A DNA stretch of 64,000 nt from CAZRHR01 sp964578885 (GTDB taxonomy: Bacteria; Bacteroidota; Bacteroidia; CAIKAF01): the NCBI GenBank assembly GCA_964578885.1, contig CAZOEO010000017.1:1-64000 (forward strand). Reading direction: 5' to 3'. Numbering within the stretch: the first letter of the stretch is position 1; every line of letters begins with the position of its first letter. The notes under the pieces were generated by a model. That model was not told the origin of the DNA. It searched no databases and saw only the letters and a program-made list of their open reading frames with translations. A program made the position numbers and the translations under genes. Below, one piece after another: positions 35,851-45,592 of the stretch.

Positions 35851-36834
35851 ATGAATACAACCGCCACACCTTCGCAAGACCTTTTTCAACGATGGGCCCT
35901 TGAAGCTGATCAATTTTTAAAAGGACTCCCGTATGCCAGTACGCATCCTGCTTCCCTTTATGGACCATTGCATTATTTCATGGAAATGGGAGGAAAAAGA
36001 ATTCGTCCCGTTCTTACTTTGGCGGCGCATCATTTCTCCGGGGGAAATGAAACGGCGATTTTGTCCCGTGCTTGCGGGGTAGAATTGTTTCATAATTTTT
36101 CCTTGGTGCACGATGATATTATGGATCAGGCACCGACCCGGAGGGGGAAAGAAACGGTGCATACCCGCTGGAACGTGAATACGGCCATTTTATCCGGTGA
36201 CCTCATGCTCATTGAGGCGTATCGCATGTTGATGTCCGGCAATCCTGCGACAGCGTTTTCCGTTCTCAATGCTTTTAACCGAACCGCTGCCGATGTATGC
36301 ATTGGACAGGCATTGGATATGGATTTTGAAAAAACGATGCAAGTAAGTGCGTCCGCGTACTTAGAAATGATTGAAAAGAAAACAGCTGTTTTATTGGGTT
36401 GTGCCCTTGAAATTGGCGGAATTTCGGCCGGATTACCCGCGTCGCAATCCGGAAAATTATATGATTTTGGTTGTAAAGCCGGACTGGCGTTTCAATTATG
36501 GGACGACTGGTTAGATGCATTTGGTCGCCCGGATCAAACGGGGAAACAGCCCGGTGGCGATGTATTGGCACAAAAGAAAACCTTATTGGTTATCAGGTTT
36601 ATGGAAATGACACCGCCCGATGTACAGGCGCGGTTTTTACATGCATTTCACCATGGACAAGTTGAAGAGGTATTGGCTTTGTGGAAAAAGCATCAACTTC
36701 CGGAACTGATTCAGGAAGAGGTCATGGTTCTTCGGGACGAAGCCCTAGCCATGATTCCCGCCACCGGATTGTCTTCTGCGGGCCAAGATTTTCTGGCCTG
36801 GATGACGGACTTTTTTATTGTGCGGGATAAGTAG
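35851..36834 (+). CDS. Polyprenyl diphosphate synthase (trans-type, FPP/GGPP class)
   Basis: 327-aa isoprenoid chain-elongating enzyme. The first aspartate-rich motif is DDIMD in FSLVHDDIMDQAPTRRG; the second is DDWLD in LWDDWLDAFG; GGKRIRP lies upstream. It condenses isopentenyl diphosphate with allylic primers to make farnesyl, geranylgeranyl or longer diphosphates. The product length cannot be fixed by eye. Single gene; an inverted repeat downstream may end both it and the convergent nhaD gene. Confidence 0.9.
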   Translation: MNTTATPSQDLFQRWALEADQFLKGLPYASTHPASLYGPLHYFMEMGGKRIRPVLTLAAHHFSGGNETAILSRACGVELFHNFSLVHDDIMDQAPTRRGKETVHTRWNVNTAILSGDLMLIEAYRMLMSGNPATAFSVLNAFNRTAADVCIGQALDMDFEKTMQVSASAYLEMIEKKTAVLLGCALEIGGISAGLPASQSGKLYDFGCKAGLAFQLWDDWLDAFGRPDQTGKQPGGDVLAQKKTLLVIRFMEMTPPDVQARFLHAFHHGQVEEVLALWKKHQLPELIQEEVMVLRDEALAMIPATGLSSAGQDFLAWMTDFFIVRDK

Positions 36835-36952
36835 GAGCGGAGTAAAGGTGGATTTTCGGAGATAAATCTGAAGATTCGTTTTCTCCAGTCATCTGTTCCA
36901 AATCGCCTTCAATCCTCTCATTTCGTCTCATTCCGTCCCATTTACAGGAAAT

Positions 36953-36989
36953 GATAAAGCCCACCCCGAAGGCAGGCTTTATCCCAATT
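36953..36989. terminator. Probable bidirectional terminator between the polyprenyl synthase and nhaD genes
   Basis: GATAAAGCC and GGCTTTATC form a perfect 9-bp stem with a 13-nt loop; a short T run follows on the plus strand. It lies between convergent genes. The T tract on the minus side is poor. Confidence 0.5.
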
Positions 36990-37001
36990 TTTATAAGCAG
37001 T

Positions 37002-38351
37002 TTAACCCGCGAAAAGTGGAGTGATAATCAAATGCCAGGCAGCACCTGCTAAATATCCGGCTGCGGCCAACCAGGCAATGTGCTTGAGGTACCAGCCAAA
37101 AGAGATTTTTTCCATTCCCATCACGGCAACACCTGCGGCGGAGCCAATAATCAACATAGAACCACCTGTTCCAGCGGTATAGGCGAGGAATTCCCAGAAT
37201 AAACCATCTTTTCTCAAATATTCATCGGTTGGAATGACGCTATACATTTCCATGGCACCTGCCACCAGTGGTACGTTATCCACGATGGCGGAACCGGCTC
37301 CAATGGCCAGGGCAATAGCGTTCTTGTTGCCAATGTTGTTGTCCATCCAAATGGCCAGATCAGCCAATAATCCTACTTCCTGTAAACCTGCAATGGCAAG
37401 CAAAATACCAAGGAAGAATAATACAGAGGGTACGTCAATTTTGGAGAGGGCATGGATGGCCGTGTAGGGTTTCCGTTCCTCTTCCGTTTTATCTAAATGC
37501 AGCAGTTCCGACACCACCCAAACGACAGAAAGGGAAACAAGCATACCTAAGTAAGGAGGCAAGTGTGTCAGGATTTTGAAAGCGGGTACAAAACATAAAC
37601 CACCTACACCCAGGAAAAACATGAGTTGCGATCCGCGCACATGTTCTTCTTTTTTGGCGCTCTGATGATCATAGGCCGCGCGTGTTACTTCGCCTTTCAT
37701 GAAGAAAGAAGCCAAAATCAATGGTACAATCAAACAAATTAAACTTGGGATAAATATAGATTGCATAATGTGCAATTCAGAAATTCTACCCGCAATCCAG
37801 AGCATGGTGGTGGTTACGTCTCCAATGGGCGACCAGGCCCCACCCGCGTTGGCGGCGATGACTACCATTCCCACAAACATGAGACGCTGTTTATCGTCGT
37901 GTACCAGGCGGCGTAGTAAGGACACCATGACAATGGAGGTGGTAAGGTTATCTAATACAGACGATAAGAAGAAGGCTACCAGACTAATCACCCACATCAG
38001 TTTTACCTGATTGGTGGTGGTAATCCGATTGGTAATGACTTTAAATCCCTGGTGGGCATCCACAATTTCTACGATAGTCATGGCACCCATAAGGAAAAAC
38101 AAAATCTCAGAAATTTCTCCGAGGTGGTGGCGCAAACTATGGCTCACATGTTCAAAGTGTTGCCAAGTCATGACTGCACCTGTTTCGGAGTCAAAGACCT
38201 GAATATCTCCATGGTTGCCCATGAGCATATACAATGTCCAAATAATCCCGGCCGTAATCAGTGCCGGCGCAGTTTTGTTGACTTTCAGCGGGTGTTCAAA
38301 TGCGATGGCGGCGTAGCCAAGCACAAACACTGCAATAATAATTTCATGCAT
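37002..38351 (-). CDS. nhaD: Sodium/proton antiporter, NhaD family
   Basis: 449-aa inner-membrane antiporter of the ion-transporter superfamily with about 12 transmembrane segments. Family motifs include FFLSSVLDNLTTSIVM and NAGGAWSPIGDVTTTMLWI, and a second half with GAGSAIVDNVPLVAGAM. NhaD exchanges Na+ (or Li+) for H+ and supports salt tolerance and pH control. Length is typical. Single gene, convergent with the polyprenyl synthase gene. Confidence 0.93.
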   Translation of the reverse strand: MHEIIIAVFVLGYAAIAFEHPLKVNKTAPALITAGIIWTLYMLMGNHGDIQVFDSETGAVMTWQHFEHVSHSLRHHLGEISEILFFLMGAMTIVEIVDAHQGFKVITNRITTTNQVKLMWVISLVAFFLSSVLDNLTTSIVMVSLLRRLVHDDKQRLMFVGMVVIAANAGGAWSPIGDVTTTMLWIAGRISELHIMQSIFIPSLICLIVPLILASFFMKGEVTRAAYDHQSAKKEEHVRGSQLMFFLGVGGLCFVPAFKILTHLPPYLGMLVSLSVVWVVSELLHLDKTEEERKPYTAIHALSKIDVPSVLFFLGILLAIAGLQEVGLLADLAIWMDNNIGNKNAIALAIGAGSAIVDNVPLVAGAMEMYSVIPTDEYLRKDGLFWEFLAYTAGTGGSMLIIGSAAGVAVMGMEKISFGWYLKHIAWLAAAGYLAGAAWHLIITPLFAG

Positions 38352-38456
38352 TTTCCAAAGTGTTTGCCGCGAAGATATAGGGCACTTTTCAGGATAGAAA
38401 ATATTTCGGGAAAAATATCCTCAGTATATGACGTGAAATCTAAATAATAATTCTTT

Positions 38457-38972
38457 TTAATGCTTAGTTATGAGCATATCTGAATATGAACCGGTACATA
38501 AATCTTCAGGAGAAATATGTAAATAACGCATATAGTGTTCGCATAATGATTTGGCATCTTCCTGACTATCGCCGGGTTGTGAAATTACTTCAATTTCAAT
38601 GAATGTTCCAAGTCCTTCGATAAAATCCAGATGGAATTTAGTGGTGCCAATGAAAAAGATTTTTCTTCGTTTTTTTACCTGAACCATCACGCCCAGGGCA
38701 GCTGAAAGAACGGAAACCAGTTGGTTATCAGGTGGAAGGGTGGCTAAAAATACATCTGACCTCCTTGGGCCATCGCTTTCGGGCCTTTCGTAAAAAATAA
38801 GGCTGTTTTCTATGGGACCTTGCCTTAATTTCAATCGCCCGGTTGGAACGCGGAAATAAGTATCGGTTTGCTGGTCTTCGCCATGAAAAACGGCTCCGGC
38901 TTTCCGTAAAAGGGCTTCTTGTTGGTCTTGAATTTGGGTTTTGGCCTTAATTTCAAGGTTAAAATGTTGCAT
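38457..38972 (-). CDS. CYTH-domain protein (class IV adenylate cyclase-like)
   Basis: 171-aa CYTH-fold protein. The N-terminal NLEIKAK is the NxExK variant of the ExExK metal/triphosphate motif seen in CyaB-like members. It is followed by QTDTYFRVPTGRLKLRQ and the later basic strand KKRRKIF, and by the acidic strand LGTFIEIEV. Members include adenylate cyclase, thiamine triphosphatase and inorganic triphosphatases; which activity applies here is unknown. The -7 box ends exactly 4 nt before the ATG and overlaps the stop codon of the upstream gene. Confidence 0.8.
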   Translation of the reverse strand: MQHFNLEIKAKTQIQDQQEALLRKAGAVFHGEDQQTDTYFRVPTGRLKLRQGPIENSLIFYERPESDGPRRSDVFLATLPPDNQLVSVLSAALGVMVQVKKRRKIFFIGTTKFHLDFIEGLGTFIEIEVISQPGDSQEDAKSLCEHYMRYLHISPEDLCTGSYSDMLITKH

Positions 38973-38975
38973 GAC

Positions 38976-40502
38976 TCAAATATAAGTGCGTTTGGTCCAG
39001 CGTTTCTTTTTCGGCGCTTTCCGCTTTTTTAAATTTTGCCCGCGGCCATAAGCCGGACACCGGGTGGTAGATGGGATATCGCTCTGGTTGAGGACGGGGA
39101 AAATCCAACGCAAGGCCACATGCACGTTGGCACTGGGATATTTGGTTTGAATGAGTGAGGAAAGGATGTCGCCCGAACCAATCACCAATGGACCGGCTCT
39201 TAGACTTAATCCCATGTGAATGAGACCATAACTATCGAAATAAGCTGGGATATACGCTCCAAACCATTTCTTTTCCCAACGGCCTACAAAATTTACCTGG
39301 AAGGGAAAGTGATTGCGGTGGTCATCTCCTTGTCCGCTTTGGAAGGAGATGGTGGTTCCCATGTGAAAGCCAAAATTATTTTTAAATCGAAAGTCTGCGT
39401 AAGCCTGAAGATGCATGGGCAATTCCATTCTAAAGGTCTGGGAATTGGGTCCATTTGGTGTGAAAATGGCATTCAGCCTGTCATTAAAACTTTGCACCCC
39501 GTTTACGCCATTAAATGCGCTCAAATTCAGGGAATCTTGGTTCATAATATAATGGTTGGAGCCGGGTGCCCTGGTGTAATTCATGGAACCAATATCGTTC
39601 AGCGACACACCAATTTTGGCTCGATAAACCGATTCATCATCGGCCCAAATGCCATTTCTTCTGAGGTATTTGGATTTTTGTACCATGCCCCATTTGTCAT
39701 ATTTACCAGGCGTATATTCAAATACAAAACCCACATCGAAACCAACGGCGGGTTCTGCTTCAAAATTGAAACCAAACCGGTTGGTGGCCAAACTATTTGA
39801 ATATCCCATACGCAGATCTACCTGATGAAAACTCATGGTGTCCTGGTTGTGTACGGTATAACCATAGTTGCGGGCGGTGGCGTAAGCGCCTCCTAACCCT
39901 TGTAACAGTTTTACGGTGAGTCCTCCGCTTAGTACATATTTTTTGTTGGCAATCAGCGTCCGTGCGTAGGTGAGACCATATTCTGCCCAAATATTGGCGT
40001 TCGCGCTGAAATATGGATTATCTACGCGTCGGTTGAATTGCGGTGCATAATCAAATTCTTCCCAAATAAACCGAACCATTTGCCGATCCAAATGATCTAC
40101 ATTCAGAAATGTGCGCATTCGGGGAGAAAAAGCAATGGCATCTCTTGGCGACAATGCCACCATAAAGGCGGGAAGTTGCACATTCACATGGGCAATGGCG
40201 TCATAAAAATCGCGCGTAAAATCTGGACGAAGCTGGTTTCTGGTAAAATTAGGATCACTCCACGCGTCTTGGTTGAACAGGGTTTCTACACTTACACCCA
40301 GGAAATTATTGGCCACATGCACGTTGGCTGCGACCAGATTTACGTCCAGTTTATAATTGGAGCCGGCGATACTGGCCGGATTAAAATGTACACCATGGAT
40401 GCCGGCATAGTTAGAGGTGTGGTAGCCCATCCATTGCTGACACCGCAAAACGCCTCCCAAGAAGAAGTAGCTAAATACTGATAATAGAATAAGGTGATTC
40501 AT
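38976..40502 (-). CDS. DUF5723-like outer-membrane protein
   Basis: 508 aa. It has a signal peptide, then WMGYHTSNYAGIHGVHFNPASIAGSNYKLDVNL, the opening typical of DUF5723 proteins of Bacteroidota, and a long series of amphipathic strands, suggesting a beta-barrel of the outer membrane. The C-terminus is an unusual basic tail (KKRKAPKKKRWTKRTY). Function unknown. Its TGA stop (38978-38976) lies within the -7 box of the CYTH gene on the same strand. Confidence 0.75.
   Translation of the reverse strand: MNHLILLSVFSYFFLGGVLRCQQWMGYHTSNYAGIHGVHFNPASIAGSNYKLDVNLVAANVHVANNFLGVSVETLFNQDAWSDPNFTRNQLRPDFTRDFYDAIAHVNVQLPAFMVALSPRDAIAFSPRMRTFLNVDHLDRQMVRFIWEEFDYAPQFNRRVDNPYFSANANIWAEYGLTYARTLIANKKYVLSGGLTVKLLQGLGGAYATARNYGYTVHNQDTMSFHQVDLRMGYSNSLATNRFGFNFEAEPAVGFDVGFVFEYTPGKYDKWGMVQKSKYLRRNGIWADDESVYRAKIGVSLNDIGSMNYTRAPGSNHYIMNQDSLNLSAFNGVNGVQSFNDRLNAIFTPNGPNSQTFRMELPMHLQAYADFRFKNNFGFHMGTTISFQSGQGDDHRNHFPFQVNFVGRWEKKWFGAYIPAYFDSYGLIHMGLSLRAGPLVIGSGDILSSLIQTKYPSANVHVALRWIFPVLNQSDIPSTTRCPAYGRGQNLKKRKAPKKKRWTKRTYI
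38977..38984 (-). promoter_or_regulatory. -7 box TATATTTG, 4 nt before the CYTH gene
   Basis: Consensus TAnnTTTG on the minus strand ending 4 nt before ATG 38972; leaderless-type spacing. Confidence 0.6.
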
Positions 40503-40606
40503 TCTTACTTCCCGGATGAAACGCTTTTTGCTTTAAAAGATTGTGGTTGTGACAAAACATGGTGGGCAAAGCCACCTGTCGATTAAAAATCCGATATCTG
40601 AAGTGA

Positions 40607-41617
40607 TTATGGTGTATTGATTACTTGAGGATGCAAGTAATTATACGTGTCGTCAGCGATTACGGGAGTTAATCTTTGGCCGGAGCTGTTACAGATATAA
40701 ATGGAAATGATGTTCCATTCATGTCGTTGAAAAATCAGGTAATTGTTATCTGGCGTCCAGGTCGGATAATAATTTGCTTTTCCATCTCTGATTAGTACAT
40801 TATTTTGGGTTCCGTTCACCCAAACAGTTTGTAGGTTGGTGATAATGTTAGCATCTAATTGGTCCTCAGCCGTGGAAAAAGCAATTCGCTGACCATTTCC
40901 GTTGGGAACGGGACCTGCATTCCAGAAATTATCGAAAGTCAGTCTGGTTTCGTTTTTCAACGTATAAGATGGGGTATCTATTTCTGCGGAGAAAACTTCG
41001 AGGCTCCATCTGGGATTATAGGTAAACGGCTGATCTTCTTCCAATGGCAAGGCCGTATAAATCACTTTTAAATTGCTTTGTGGGTTAAAGCTGGGATCAA
41101 AATGCATTACAGGTCTGGTGGAAATTTTTCTTGGATTTTGTCCAAGGGAATCCACCACAAAAAGTTGCCATTGGTAGTCGTTGCTTCCGGCGAGTTGCAC
41201 TTCGGCACTCAGGATAATCTGGCTTTTGTCTTTGGAATAATTGGCGTACCCGATGGCGCGCCAACCATATTGTCCTGTAGTAATCAGTTGCTCTCCTCCA
41301 GTGCCATCCAGCTTATAACGCCACAGCGAGCAGTCTTCCATTTTTCCAAAAACGGGGCCTTTAAAAACCAAAAAACGATCACCGTCGGGTTGAATTCTTG
41401 GCCACCAATGCTGCACGTTGGGTTCGTCGATGACGTGGGTGAATGTGTCGGGTGTCCATTTCCAAATGTTGTATTCTCCGGATCTGTTTGAGGTGAAATA
41501 CACGGACTTTCCGGCGAAATAAGAATTAGGGTTTACTGGATTATCCTCTGCACAAGAGCTGAGTAATCCTGCAAAACATAATCCTGCAAAAAGGAAAAAT
41601 GGAACCTTCATGGGCAT
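40607..41617 (-). CDS. TolB/WD40-like (PD40) beta-propeller lipoprotein
   Basis: 336 aa with a signal segment and lipobox LLSSC (Cys near residue 22). Repeated PD40-type blades are visible: SVYFTSNRSGEYNIWKW, RIQPDGDRFLVFKGP, WTPDNNYLIFQRHEWNIISIYI. Such propellers sit in the periplasm or on the outer membrane and mediate protein contacts or, in some, sugar lyase activity; nothing specific can be said here. Two in-frame ATGs (41617, 41611) are both possible starts. A TATTTTTA box lies about 18 nt upstream. Confidence 0.78.
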   Translation of the reverse strand: MPMKVPFFLFAGLCFAGLLSSCAEDNPVNPNSYFAGKSVYFTSNRSGEYNIWKWTPDTFTHVIDEPNVQHWWPRIQPDGDRFLVFKGPVFGKMEDCSLWRYKLDGTGGEQLITTGQYGWRAIGYANYSKDKSQIILSAEVQLAGSNDYQWQLFVVDSLGQNPRKISTRPVMHFDPSFNPQSNLKVIYTALPLEEDQPFTYNPRWSLEVFSAEIDTPSYTLKNETRLTFDNFWNAGPVPNGNGQRIAFSTAEDQLDANIITNLQTVWVNGTQNNVLIRDGKANYYPTWTPDNNYLIFQRHEWNIISIYICNSSGQRLTPVIADDTYNYLHPQVINTP

Positions 41618-41659
41618 TGGTTTGCGACTCGGTGTAAAAATAGTAAAATCCAGTGGTTT

Positions 41660-42919
41660 TTAGGTGGAGGTTTGCCAACGATTCCCTTTCACATACACCT
41701 GTGGTTTATGAGAAACAGCAAACCTATAGGGATAATAGGACAGTCTGGGTGTTTCGTTGCCCAACACTGGTGGTGATTTTACCCGATTGAAATTCGCCCA
41801 TTTTCCCGGCATGAGCGATCCGCAAAATGGGCCTAAATCCATGGCCACAGCGCTGTTTCTGGTGAAAGCAGTGAGTGCTTCTTCCGGACTCATCCGCAAA
41901 TGAATACAGGCCAGCGACCAGATAAACCAGGGATTTCCGGACGGGCATGAACCTGGATTTAAATCGGACGCCAGGGCCACCGGCAAACCAGCTTCTATCA
42001 TTGCCCGTGCGGGAGGATAGGGAATGCGCAAAAAGAACGCTGTTCCGGGCAAAAGCGTAGGAATGGTATCCGACTCAATCAGGGCCGATAATTCCTCCGG
42101 TCCAGTGTGTTCCAGGTGATCTACAGAACGGGCATCGAATTCCACACCCACCTGAATGCCCCCGGTATGTCCTAGCTCGTTGGCGTGAATTTTTCCGCGA
42201 TATCCTAATGAGTGTGCTTTGGCCAACATTTGGGCCGTTTCTTCCGGCGTAAAAAATCCTTGATCGCAGAATACGTCTACATAATCCATTAAGCCGGCTT
42301 GTGCTGCATCCGGTATCAGTCTTTCCGTCACCATGTCTACGTACTCGGACCTTTTTTCTCTATAACCTTGTGGTAGTGCATGGGCACCCAATAAGGTGAC
42401 TTTAATGGGAATAGGCGCTTCGGCTTTAAGTCGCGCGGCCACACGAAGCATTTTCATTTCTGCTTCATAACTCAACCCATATCCGGTTTTTACTTCCAAT
42501 GCCAGGGTGCCTTGTTCCATCAATTCCAGCAATCGTTGCCAGGCGGAATCAAATAAATCGTCTTCCGGAGTATGCGTCAATTTTTCGGCTGAATTTAAAA
42601 TCCCCCCGCCGCTGGCCGCAATGTCTTCATAACTGGCACCGGCAATTTTTTGTTCAAACTCATGAGCACGCCAGGCCGCAAAAATCAAATGGGTATGGCT
42701 ATCACAAAATCCGGGAAAAATCCAATCGCCGGAACAGTCTGTTTTTTCATCAGCCTCCGGCACAGGGCCGGTTCCGGTAGCTACAATGACGCCTTCCATG
42801 ACTTCCATCCACGCTTCGGATAAAAAAGGATGGGCGTGCATGTCTGAACCGCAAATGGCGCCATCGTGGGTGAAATGCCCATATAGACGGCCAATGTTGT
42901 AAAAAATCTGATGGGCCAT
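41660..42919 (-). CDS. hutI: Imidazolonepropionase
   Basis: 419-aa metal-dependent amidohydrolase that opens the ring of 4-imidazolone-5-propanoate to N-formimino-L-glutamate in histidine breakdown. Metal-site motif DSHTHLIFA; substrate motifs GGGILNS, VKTGYGL and KIHANELGHTGG; later DHLEHTG and ASDLNPGSCPS. Full length. No hutH, hutU or hutG gene lies in this window, so the rest of the pathway must be elsewhere or absent. A -7 box (TACCTTTG) lies 23 nt upstream. Confidence 0.93.
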   Translation of the reverse strand: MAHQIFYNIGRLYGHFTHDGAICGSDMHAHPFLSEAWMEVMEGVIVATGTGPVPEADEKTDCSGDWIFPGFCDSHTHLIFAAWRAHEFEQKIAGASYEDIAASGGGILNSAEKLTHTPEDDLFDSAWQRLLELMEQGTLALEVKTGYGLSYEAEMKMLRVAARLKAEAPIPIKVTLLGAHALPQGYREKRSEYVDMVTERLIPDAAQAGLMDYVDVFCDQGFFTPEETAQMLAKAHSLGYRGKIHANELGHTGGIQVGVEFDARSVDHLEHTGPEELSALIESDTIPTLLPGTAFFLRIPYPPARAMIEAGLPVALASDLNPGSCPSGNPWFIWSLACIHLRMSPEEALTAFTRNSAVAMDLGPFCGSLMPGKWANFNRVKSPPVLGNETPRLSYYPYRFAVSHKPQVYVKGNRWQTST

Positions 42920-42942
42920 AGTTGTTTGAAAAGGTCTGTTTA

Positions 42943-42950
42943 CAAAGGTA
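42943..42950 (-). promoter_or_regulatory. -7 box TACCTTTG for hutI
   Basis: Consensus TAnnTTTG on the minus strand, 23 nt before the ATG. Confidence 0.55.
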
Positions 42951-43042
42951 GGAGAAAAGGTGGAGGCTGCCTGTTTTTTCAGGTTTTCAATCCATGAAAT
43001 GGAAAGAAAAGAAGTGTTAAAATGTTGTAAATTGTATCCCGA

Positions 43043-45550
43043 ATGCGGAGCGTATTTTTTGGGTTTTGGCTGATGTGCAGCTTGCTAAATGCACAGGTAA
43101 AAGTGCGGATTCAATGGTTGGATGCCGATGGCGCGCCGGCTCCATTTGTTTCGTTTGGTCTTACAGGAGGACAAAGGCCTATGTCTATGATAACCAATTT
43201 AGACGGAGAGGCCACCTGCACGCTTTCTCCCTTTTTCAAAGGTACGGTGATGACCACCGATCCACGGTTTAAAAAATTTTCGACAAGAATTTTTCTGGGA
43301 GCATCAGATACTTTGCTTCGCTTTCAACTGACACCAAAAATCAGCCAAAACGAGCAGGAAATATTGGATTTGGAGGGCAATCCTGCACAAAGAATGATTC
43401 ACGAAGCCATTCGCCGGAGGGTGTGGAATCAACGCCGTCAGGAGCAAATGACGATGGACGCCGTTACAGGAGTCCGAATCACGGTAGATACTGTTCGGGC
43501 TCATTTTCCTCGCTTTTGGGTTTTTTCACAAGTGCCGGATTCTTCAAAAAAGGGCGTGCAGTATGTCTCTCAATCTTTTTCACACCTTTATTTTAAAGCC
43601 TTTTCATCTAATATATTCGAAGATATAACCGATTTTCGGGAGGCGGGAGATCGCCGGCAATGGCCATTTGCCTACGATGCGCGCGGTATTCATCAATTTA
43701 ACTTGTATCAGTCTGAAAGTACGCCACTTGCCTTTTCAGATGAATTGTTTATTTCGCCCATTTCTTGGGGGGCGTTTCAATATTATCGCTTCTCGGTCAT
43801 CGAGAAATTCTACCGATCGGGCGTCCGGATTCATCGGATTAAAGTTACCCCGATTAATCCCTATGGTCCTGTCTGGTCAGGTGAAATTTGCATAGCGGAA
43901 GGTTCCTGGGCGCTGCAAGAAGTCCGGCTTTCAATTAAAGATCCAGCGCCTATTTATCGGGTTGATTCGTTGGTGTACGAAATGGACGGACGGCGGTTTC
44001 CCGGCGATTTCTGGTATCCCATCCGTACCTCTATGAAAGCATGGAAAAGGATTTATGGAACAGACATCACCTATGAAGTGTTTGCCACATACCATCATCA
44101 CCAGTTTCCGGAAGATAGTCTGTCTGTTCCCTTGCTTCAAAAGTATCGATTAACTGACAAAGCACTAAATTATGATGAAGCATTCTGGTCAAAATGGGCG
44201 ACCGCTTTGCCCGAGGAAGAGAAAGATTTTTGTGCACAGGATAGCATTCTTCAGCTTCAATGCCGTAAGCCAGATGATTTGCCCGTTGAATCCCATGTGC
44301 CGCCTTTTAAATGGACAGATTTATTTCTCGGAAGAACGACACAGAACGAAGCCAAACGCTCCTATTTGTTTTTCGATGGATTATTGAATGACAAAATGGA
44401 ATTTAATACGGTGGAAGGCTTTGTGCTAAAACAATCTCTGCATTGGAAAAGAGCCTGGAGAAACGGTTGGTTGATGCATGCCGAACCCATCATTCGATAT
44501 GGATTTCAGGACCGGGTATTCAAAGCCAAAGGCCGGCTAAAGTGGGAGAACCCCTTGCATAGCCAATCATGGACTCTCGAGGGCGGAAGGTGGATGAACC
44601 AAATCAACCAATCGGAACCCATTCATTCAATTATTAATTCCATTTACACATTATTGTTACGTCGGAATTTTATGAAATTGTACCGGCAGGATTACGTAAA
44701 GGTTCAGTATAACAGGGAGTTGGTAAATGGTTTGTACATGTCGGCCGGAATGGAATGGTCGTCTCGGACTACATTGGAAAATACGTCGGACTTCAGTTTA
44801 ATTCCCTATCCCGGGCGGGATTTTTCCCCAAATAATCCCAACATGGCTTTCGATCCTGATTATCAGTTGTTGGGACATCGAAGAATGTTGTGGACCCTTG
44901 GACTTACTTTTAAACCATTTCAGCCACATGGCCAGTATCTAACTGAGAAAAAGGTATTTCCTTCGCCATTGCCGGTGGTGTCTGTTTTCTTTTCCACCGC
45001 TACGCCCTGGCTGGGAAGCAAAGCACATTACTCACTGGTGTCTTTTGCCATTTCTCAGGACATTCCATTGAGGTTGCTGGGGACTGGCAGCTATATTTTT
45101 AAAGCGGGTTATTACCTCTCTACCAAAGAGATGACTTATCTGGATTATACCCACTTTTTGGGTGAGCAAACTTACTTTCTGGGTTCTTCGGCCAATGCCA
45201 CTTACTTAGATCAGTTCCGAGCCCTGGATTATTATCAATATTCTACCAATCGGCCCTATATCGAAGTCCATTTTCAGCACAATTTTCGCGGATTTCCACT
45301 CACCCAGATTCCTTTACTTAAGAAGTTGAGGTTTAATCATTACGCGGGTTTGAATGCCCTGGTGATTTTCGACAATAATTTCAGCAATTATTCTGAAGTA
45401 TACTATGGTGTGGATAATATTTTGGGCGCCATCAAGCCTTTGCGTTGGTTTAATCTTCGCGTAGATGTGGCCATGCGGGTGCGTGAAACGGGATTTTTCG
45501 CACCCACTGTCCTCGTTGGTTTAGGTACACGATTCTTTGAAAGAAGGTAA
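43043..45550 (+). CDS. DUF5686/carboxypeptidase-regulatory-like outer-membrane protein
   Basis: 835 aa. Signal peptide at 1-17 (LLNAQ), a short carboxypeptidase-regulatory-like domain (about 18-95), and then DUF5686, with the family's early MIHEAIRRRVWNQRRQEQ and a C-terminal beta-barrel (HYAGLNALVIFDNNFSNYSEVYYGVDN; final strand TRFFERR). DUF5686 proteins are common in Bacteroidota outer membranes and lack a settled function. The gene stands alone and is followed by a hairpin and then two copies of the dispersed repeat. Confidence 0.85.
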   Translation: MRSVFFGFWLMCSLLNAQVKVRIQWLDADGAPAPFVSFGLTGGQRPMSMITNLDGEATCTLSPFFKGTVMTTDPRFKKFSTRIFLGASDTLLRFQLTPKISQNEQEILDLEGNPAQRMIHEAIRRRVWNQRRQEQMTMDAVTGVRITVDTVRAHFPRFWVFSQVPDSSKKGVQYVSQSFSHLYFKAFSSNIFEDITDFREAGDRRQWPFAYDARGIHQFNLYQSESTPLAFSDELFISPISWGAFQYYRFSVIEKFYRSGVRIHRIKVTPINPYGPVWSGEICIAEGSWALQEVRLSIKDPAPIYRVDSLVYEMDGRRFPGDFWYPIRTSMKAWKRIYGTDITYEVFATYHHHQFPEDSLSVPLLQKYRLTDKALNYDEAFWSKWATALPEEEKDFCAQDSILQLQCRKPDDLPVESHVPPFKWTDLFLGRTTQNEAKRSYLFFDGLLNDKMEFNTVEGFVLKQSLHWKRAWRNGWLMHAEPIIRYGFQDRVFKAKGRLKWENPLHSQSWTLEGGRWMNQINQSEPIHSIINSIYTLLLRRNFMKLYRQDYVKVQYNRELVNGLYMSAGMEWSSRTTLENTSDFSLIPYPGRDFSPNNPNMAFDPDYQLLGHRRMLWTLGLTFKPFQPHGQYLTEKKVFPSPLPVVSVFFSTATPWLGSKAHYSLVSFAISQDIPLRLLGTGSYIFKAGYYLSTKEMTYLDYTHFLGEQTYFLGSSANATYLDQFRALDYYQYSTNRPYIEVHFQHNFRGFPLTQIPLLKKLRFNHYAGLNALVIFDNNFSNYSEVYYGVDNILGAIKPLRWFNLRVDVAMRVRETGFFAPTVLVGLGTRFFERR

Positions 45551-45551
45551 G

Positions 45552-45592
45552 CGGTGTCCCCTGGCTTTTCGGAACCGCGTGGTTATTTTTTC
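45552..45592 (+). terminator. Terminator of the DUF5686 gene
   Basis: GCGGT-TCC pairs with GGA-ACCGC (8 bp with one bulged G) and a T-rich tract follows within 5 nt. It starts directly after the stop codon. Confidence 0.55.

Noticed and set aside
39216..39800. 194-codon plus-strand open frame opposite the DUF5723 gene
   Set aside because: An antisense shadow of a protein-coding gene, with no family motif and no start context.
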